Shown here one piece after another: positions 57,777 through 64,000 of a stretch of 64,000 bases of DNA. The stretch is from Gnomoniopsis sp. IMI 355080 (Eukaryota; Ascomycota; Sordariomycetes; Diaporthales; Gnomoniaceae): contig JAPEVC010000103.1 in assembly GCA_027946555.1 (NCBI GenBank), forward strand, positions 59,741 to 123,740, read 5' to 3'. The notes beneath the pieces are model-generated. The model was not told where the DNA came from. It did not search any database and saw only the letters and a program-made list of their open reading frames with translations. The translations under genes were made by a program, and so were the position numbers. Each line of letters begins with the position of its first letter. The first letter of the stretch is position 1.

Positions 57777-60717
57777 TCTCATGCGCCAGAATGGCATCTG
57801 TGAACTGATTGCCCGCAGGCAGGGCGTGGCCACCATTGTTTGTTCTCTTGGTGTTTCCCAAATACGCAGCGCGTCGTCGAGCTTCGACAATGGCCGTTCG
57901 GATATTGTTGTCCCGGTCAGCGTTACGCTCACCTTGGTCGACCTGGAACTGTCGGACACGACAGTACTCTTTCAGTTCTTCCCTGGAGAGGTCTTGAAGG
58001 TACTCCTCTCTTTGCCACTGGTGTGCATTGATCCAAAGGGCACCGGCACCCTGAGGAAAGTTGCTCTGCATAGGCCGTCCATCGCGTGTCTCTCTACCAA
58101 CCTTGACCCTGAACATATCATTGTTGCCAAGAATTCCAAAGACTGCGTGCTTGTCATTAACATTGGGCTCGATAGACTCCAACCAGTAGCCAAGCATAAT
58201 TTTTGTCGGGCGTTTTCCAGGAAGATCAGCCAGGATGGGAGGATTGGGAGGGGTCTGTATATGTTGGGCGAAAGCCGGACCAGGCCCAGCCTGCAGGCGC
58301 TGGGGAGGCGGGTATTGAACATCGGGCGTCTCAGAGTGTCCGTTAGCCGCTGCAGTACGGCGGCGCTTTTCTGCACGAGAGTAGCTAATTCTCGCGTGGT
58401 CAGGAATAGTAGCTCCATAGGCGATCAGGGGTGGTATGGCTCCCTCAGCCGGAGGACCACGGGCCTGAGTCACCTTGATAGCTTGTTGCACGGCGCGAGT
58501 GTCGTTGGCCTTGGGATCCTCGCCATCCTTGTCCTCGAACTCGGCACGGATCTTGACGTATTCCTTGACCTGATGTTGGTCAAGGTGGACCAAGTGGTCG
58601 TCAAAAACAATGTTGTGGAAAGTGACCCAACTGCCACCAGGACCGGGTTTCAGCGGGTATTTTCCAGTAACGGTCTCGCCAGCGCGGTTGTGAGTTTGAA
58701 TTCGAGTGCGCAACCGGTCGCGGGAGTCAATGAACCCCTTGACAACATGACGATCCGGCTCAGGAGCCTCCGAGTCACGCCAGTAACCAAGAATAATCGT
58801 CTTGGCAGCTTCCTTAGGCTGAGCGGTGGCGACCTTCTGCGTAACCACAGATTGCGGAGTACTGACAGGCGTAGCCTCGTCGGCGTTGCTGAGCATGGAA
58901 GTCTCAAGTTTCTCCTCGGCTAGATCGTCATAAATAGAGTTCCGCTTCCGCTTGGAGGACCTCTCCCTGCCATTGACAACGTCTTCTTCATCCTCGTCGT
59001 AGTCCATTTCATCAACGTTGCTGCCCTTGGACGCGTCTGGAGTAGGTATGACGTCGGCAACCTTGCCCTTGCCTGAGCCGACAACTATCTCATCCTCAGG
59101 GTCTTGCAACTCGACCGACTCAGGGGGCGGGCTCAGGTTCTCAGATTCAGCGTCATCGTCCTCGGGGTTCACCAAATCGGGTGCTGAGTAGTCGTCCTCG
59201 ACAGAGGAGCTGAGATCAGCGAGGTCATTGGGTGCGCCGACGGAAGCTTTCTCTGCAGACTTCTGCTCTTGAGGAGAGTCGTTGTCGGTATCCCATTGAC
59301 TATTGTCTCGTTAGCTTTTTGGTCGTGTCTGGCGGAGATTGGTCAAGGTTGCAGTTGAACCTCAGGGTGTTGTGGAAGTAACGTTGCCGTTCGGTTTCCG
59401 TAGCATTATGGCGGTTGCTCTATCCCGAAGAGGAAGTTGAAGGACTTCCTATGAAACTCCAAAGCTCAAACAATCACTTGACCGTTCACGGGCCGCGAGA
59501 AAAATGCGGTTGGTTGTGGAGGGAAATTGAGTTTGATGGTTGAGCCAATTGACGGCATTGAACGCAAGGCAACTGAGTAGCGCTTCCAGCGCATTGGACT
59601 ACTCACGCGTCTTTTCGGCTTCTGACAGGCCTGTTTCGAGTAGGGTATGGGCTCGAAGAGGACATATCGACTTCTTCCATCTCATTGGTATAATACTGTA
59701 CGATGGGGAAAAATTGGGGCCTTTTGTGCAAGAAATAGAGCAGTGGGGCTGGGAAGACAGTGAGAGAGGCAGAGAACTTGTTGATGATGAAGATGCAGTA
59801 CAGAGTGGCAGTGGCATGTGCAATTATGCCTATTGATGATGTTGATGTGATGCGGATGAACAGTGGGGAGAAGCTGAAAAGAAGATGAAGCTTGCATGTG
59901 CAGCAGATCACTACTTAGTGGCAGGATAGCAGTATAAGATGTCTTGGTGCGCCACCAAGCCAGCTGGTTATTGACATACCAGCGCTAATGGAGGTCCAGG
60001 TGAAGCGCTAGTGGAAGCAGGAACGAGTGTGTAGGCGGGAGGAGGCTGACCATATGCTACTACCTTAGTGTGTTACTCTAGAAGCCACAGTGAACAACAA
60101 GAGGCAGCAGTAGCCGACAGGAAGGATTCACTTGAATTTGCCAGTTGCAATCATGGACTCAAGCAGTACTAGGACTGCTATCCATTCCCCACCAACTATG
60201 CCAACATAGGCAAGTTGATCAGTACTCACTAGGATAACAAGGGGGCTGGTCCAAATAAGATGAAGATGAGAGGGAATTGAGTGGAGAAAAGGAGGCTTTT
60301 GAAGCGGAAGATGTAACTGAATCCTTCCTTGCCTCCATAATAAGCAATGGGAATGGGGACAATTGAGTGGAAGAGCATAGACTAGATGTAGTTGTAGAAA
60401 AGCCATGGCACTTACGGTTGCTCTTCAGTCTTTGTGTCCATGGCCGAGTCAGCCTCGGTCTCGGCCTCATACTGCTGAGATACGTCCCGCTTTGCTGCAT
60501 CGTTGAAGGCCCTGAACTTGGTGGGAAGCTCATTCTTGACAGGCTTTTGTTGGATAGTAGTAGTAGTGGTGGTGGTGGCATGCTCCTCAACGGGCATGAG
60601 CTGGGTAGCAACGCTTCGGGGCTCAGCTTCAGGAGCGGCGGGCGTGGGCTGCTTTATCGACGGCACGTCGACATTGTCAACCTCGCTGGTGTCCTCGAAG
60701 ACACCCAAGTCACTCAT
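57229..60717 (-). CDS. Acidic nuclear-like protein with a duplicated ~85-residue domain
   Basis: Exons 60717-60416 and 59299-57229, joined in phase 2, encode 790 aa. The intron is 1,116 nt with consensus ends (GTAAGT; AGCTAAC...AATAG), more than ten times longer than usual here. The first 250 residues are acidic and disordered, with an NLS-like SSKRKRNS near 215. Residues ~267-352 (IILGYWRDS ... VKEYVKIR) and ~466-550 (IMLGYWLES ... LKEYCRVR) are two copies of the same unknown domain, sharing LGYW, a Trp in the middle (GGSWVTF / GALWINA) and a final helix. A Pro-Ala repeat lies near residue 610. I do not recognise the family. An alternative first exon is described separately. Confidence 0.75.
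59607..59680 (-). other. Candidate alternative first exon
   Basis: ATG at 59680 opens 24 codons (MEEVDMSSSSPYPTRNRPVR and so on) to a GTGAGT donor at 59606. The exon leaves a phase-2 remainder, the same as the distal first exon, so it can join 59299 in frame through a 307-nt intron. The region upstream on the minus strand is CT-rich. No other evidence supports expression. Confidence 0.35.
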
Positions 60718-63700
60718 CGTGTAATAGGCTGACTTGGCGCTGGTCAGAGCGTGCGTGGGTGCGTGGGTGCTGTGCAGTATGCGGTGCAGGTGGATGAGAG
60801 GGCTGTTTGACTCGGGGTGGTGCAGAACTGGCAGCGGCCGCGCGCAAATGGCAGTGAGACGGGACTGTGCGTATCAATGAACCCGAAAGCCAAAGAAACG
60901 GACAAGACTTTGCAGATTATTAAACAAGTGACTTGCTGCAATGCGAATTGGTCAAAAAGAAGTTAGGAGCAAAGAGACAGGACAGAGACACACTTCCAGA
61001 CAAGTGATGGGGCGTAGTGAGAAGTGTAGTAGTTGGCAGGAAGTTGGCCTGGAAGTGTCCTGACTTGGGGTTGGATATGGGAAAGAGAAATGGGAAGTGG
61101 GCATTGAGTTGGAACTTTGAACTTCCAAGGTTAGAAGGCAAGGATCATTGTATCTGATTGGAACAGCATCGAGGACTCTGGAAGTTTACTCAGCGGTTTC
61201 ACTATAGCCCATCGAGTGTCTATCTAACCAGGCCCCTGGGGTCTATTTCTCTTTTCATTTTTTGTATTTTCTCCCTCTTCCTGTTATCTAGCGTGGAGAT
61301 CAGAAGCCCTGAAAGCCTGGCAATGTCCGCCAATGTCCGAGTCCAGTGCACAAGGACTACTCCCAGGGCACCTGTTGGGGAGTGGGCAGGTGGGGTCCTC
61401 GCTGGGCACCACTGGCTGAACTGGCAAACCAAGTCTAGTCTGGGTCTAATGATTTCCAATTAACAAATTAGCCTGAACCACTATTCCCGACCACTGAGCC
61501 TACCCGCTCGGAATGCTACGGGGCTGGCTTTCCCAGATTGATAAGATGTACACATGTATTGTTTCTCTTTAATGACATCTATGATCGCTTGACCTCGAGG
61601 ATCATCAGTCTGGCCATCTTGGATTTCCTCTTGAATGTGCCCCCCTTTCATTCCTGAGCTCAATCAAAATCAATGGCTCTTGGCCCTCCTGTATATCAGT
61701 GACACCAAAGATGGCAGCATGTTGTGCCTCTTGTTTCTCCTAGGGTGTCATTGGCTGTAGACACATAGCCCACCAGCCCAGCCCAGCCCGGCCCAGTGCG
61801 GCATGCAGTCGCAGTCTGTAGTCCTTATGGTGGGGGCGCTAAGATCACCTCAGACGTGCATGAGCATAATTTTGTCAAGCATTAGCAGAGCTGTTGGATT
61901 TTTCCCCTTTCGTTTCATCAAGCTCACACCGGATAATCATCTCCAAACAGAAGGAAGCATAATGGAATGAATGTCATAGACTTTGTGCCTTGTCTGATCA
62001 GGTTTAGTGTAAGATGTGCGCCTTGCACTCACTCAATTATTCAGAATCCGTTGGACTAAGAGAGCAAGTGGCTGGCCTATAACACAGTCTCAATCTTAAT
62101 ACCATTTTCAAGACCATCCTTAACCTGTAGCTCTTCTATTCCAAACAAATTGCTCAATTGTATGAGTGGATGTCATCACATTATGACTTATCATATCCAA
62201 TTGTAATATGATATCAGTCAATATTGCTTAATAAACCTAAGGGCTAGAGCTTCACTCATATCATCAGGTCATATGTTACAGGTGGTTGTATCTGGCACTT
62301 TTGTTTCCAAGCCCCTAGCAAAGTGCCACCCTACCGGCCATGCATACCACACAGCGCGAAAAAAAATTGGAGATGTTTCCTTAGTCCCCAAAGGCCAATT
62401 CCCCCAAAAGGTTTTCTTTTCGAGCTCCTACAGTCCCCTGATTTAGCTCAGCTCTGCCACCCAACAGCATCACCCTCGGCGTTGCAGTGCAGCAAGCGGG
62501 ATTTGGTGGGGTTTTTGTTTTCCCTTTTTCCTTTTTTCAACTGATGGAGTTACATTCTGGCCCAGCCCCTAACTCTCTTGACACTATGTAATTTGTTCTT
62601 ATCCTCACTCTCATATATAATGTGAAAACTTATGCAGATATTGTTGGCACTTGTTTTAGAGTGTGCAATATGATGACGTGTTCCATGAGCAATATGTGCA
62701 CCCATTTAATAATGCAGGTAAGACAAGGCGCATCATTCATCATACTCTCTGCCTTACTCAAAAAATCACCCTTTTCCTTGTCTTATCATCTAATGGTCAT
62801 AGAGGCCAAGACTTGTGTTAACATCCCATTGGATGAACGCCAACTTACCCATGGGCGCACAGGAATGCAACAATCAACATTCGATATAACCTTTTAGTCG
62901 TACTCTTGATCTTTGGCAAATTAGATAATATGGCGTGACTGTGTGGGAAGCAGAAGTTTTAGAACTGGGTTTTGTCACAGCGCCTAGTACTGTATGTACA
63001 ATGATCAACAGAAACTACCTAACTACCGTAAGGTATGAGTCAAAAGCACTGACGCAGTCTTTCGAAACCGGACCGAGCTCGTGGTAGAAGTCTATTGCAA
63101 TATCTGATGCAGGCTCAAGGCAATTCCAAGACTTCAGTGGTCCGCGTCGTCAGATTAGGATCCTCTAGTTGCCCTCGCAGGTGGTCCTATCAAAAGGCCT
63201 ACCCAAGCCAGCCAAGGAACACGAACAGCGGCCCCTAACAGGAAAAAGTGCCCGGCCGGCAACGTCCTCCCGGTGAACCAATTTCCCAGATAATCAAAAA
63301 ATGGAATCACAAACTGGAAACATTGCGCGAGCAGGCGTCGCACAACCTTGTTTCTCATCAGCCGACCGAGCGTGGTACAGGTACATCTCCCGCTGTGGCC
63401 GACAATCAAGGCAACACTCGTTGTCAGTGGATTGGACGCGAGTGACATGATGGATCGATAGACGTTGTGAGTGTGTAGAAAATTAGCCCGTCGTACTGGG
63501 CAAGACAGCGCGGGTGTATTTCCCGTCTGGATTTGAATGTTATCAAGCTCTCGCAATACTGACTTACCAGCACGTTACCAAGCCCCTGTGCTCAAGCGCG
63601 CGATGCATGTCCCAAGGTGCACCAGTCTTGAAAGAGAGGATGCGGCAGGGTCAGATGGTGCAACCCAGGTAGACATGGTGCTACAGTATCGCGGTTTTTC

Positions 63701-64000
63701 ATCCCGGGGTCTGCATAGGCGTCACTTCCCACCGAGATATGCCATCCTGTAGCGTCATTACCGTCAGGTTGACCGGCTGTCAGGCTCATCTGGGCATCAC
63801 ACGGGGTATTGGCCATCCTCTTCCATTGCCGAATGTGAACACGCCGGGACCGTGTGGGCTGCTCGCCCACAAGCTGTCCCATCGCGACCACGTCCCTTGC
63901 AGCACTGCCATCGTCGTATCGACCACGGGCTCTTACGCTGCACGCATTTCAACCCCCTCTGGCCCCTCTCCCACCTCTGCCACCTCGCCCGCCCCTGCCA
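60718..64000. other. Gene-poor right end of the window
   Basis: About 3.3 kb. It includes the promoter of the 57229-60717 gene. A minus-strand ORF of 133 codons (63155-63556) has two hydrophobic stretches but no family resemblance, and a 101-codon plus-strand ORF lies at 61158-61463; neither is convincing. A CCCAGCCCAG-type repeat lies near 61770-61797. The end of the window could contain the 5' part of a further gene, but nothing supports one. Confidence 0.45.

Noticed and set aside
57397..58923. 508-codon plus-strand ORF opposite the acidic duplicated-domain gene
   Set aside because: Antisense shadow; the minus strand carries the clear duplicated domain and splice sites.
63155..63556. 133-codon minus-strand ORF with hydrophobic stretches
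   Set aside because: No homology recognised, poor start context and no neighbouring splice signals; could be chance.
1..64000. tRNA or rRNA genes, CRISPR arrays, prokaryotic operons
   Set aside because: No cloverleaf with A and B boxes or rRNA sequence was recognised by eye, and the genome is clearly fungal. A tRNA scan would be decisive for tRNAs.

Overview
The window is nuclear DNA of a filamentous ascomycete, most likely a Sordariomycete. Genes are short and dense. Most introns are 49-102 nt with GTRNGY-type donors and CTAAC/CTGAC-like branch points. Leaders are pyrimidine-rich. The gene content is typically fungal: a split-type ATP-citrate lyase subunit, cobalamin-independent methionine synthase, Zn2Cys6 clusters, cutinase, DUF6594 and 2EXR proteins. 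I cannot name the genus from sequence alone. All gene models are read by eye from reading frames, splice signals and family resemblance.

Layout. 1-18.9 kb is core housekeeping: acl1 (+), mitochondrial ribosomal protein uL30m (+), the eaf3/MRG15 locus (-), a CCAN kinetochore subunit of the Cnl2/NKP2 family (+), an ER thioredoxin-like membrane protein (-), a CENP-Q/Fta7-like protein (+) and metE/met6 (+). 18.9-36.1 kb is accessory in character: two long gene-free stretches (about 4.9 and 4.4 kb) around a secreted Ser/Thr-rich acidic protein, then a cutinase with an unusual tail, a cytochrome P450, a decayed DUF6594 gene and a 2EXR protein. 36.9-60.7 kb is core again: WW-domain protein, PGA1-like GPI-mannosyltransferase II subunit, peroxisomal ABC half-transporter, SPX-ankyrin-GDPD phosphodiesterase (GDE1), mitochondrial PPR-like protein, CXXC zinc-binding protein (DUF866), RNase P/MRP Rpr2/Snm1-type protein, ZPR1 and an unrecognised acidic protein with a duplicated domain. 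60.7-64 kb shows no convincing gene.

The most interesting locus is eaf3 (5080-9460). The chromodomain exon and the MRG-domain exons are separated by a 3,320-nt interval with proper splice sites at both ends. This interval holds a 710-codon same-strand ORF with two Zn2Cys6 clusters. That ORF has a good start context and a candidate spliced leader of its own. It stays open, in phase, through the eaf3 acceptor into the MRG exons. One locus could therefore make canonical Eaf3 (chromo-MRG, 315 aa) and a Zn2Cys6-Zn2Cys6-MRG fusion (890 aa) sharing the same C-terminal exons. The gene at 57229-60717 has a smaller version of the same design: a 1,116-nt first intron containing a phase-compatible alternative first exon.
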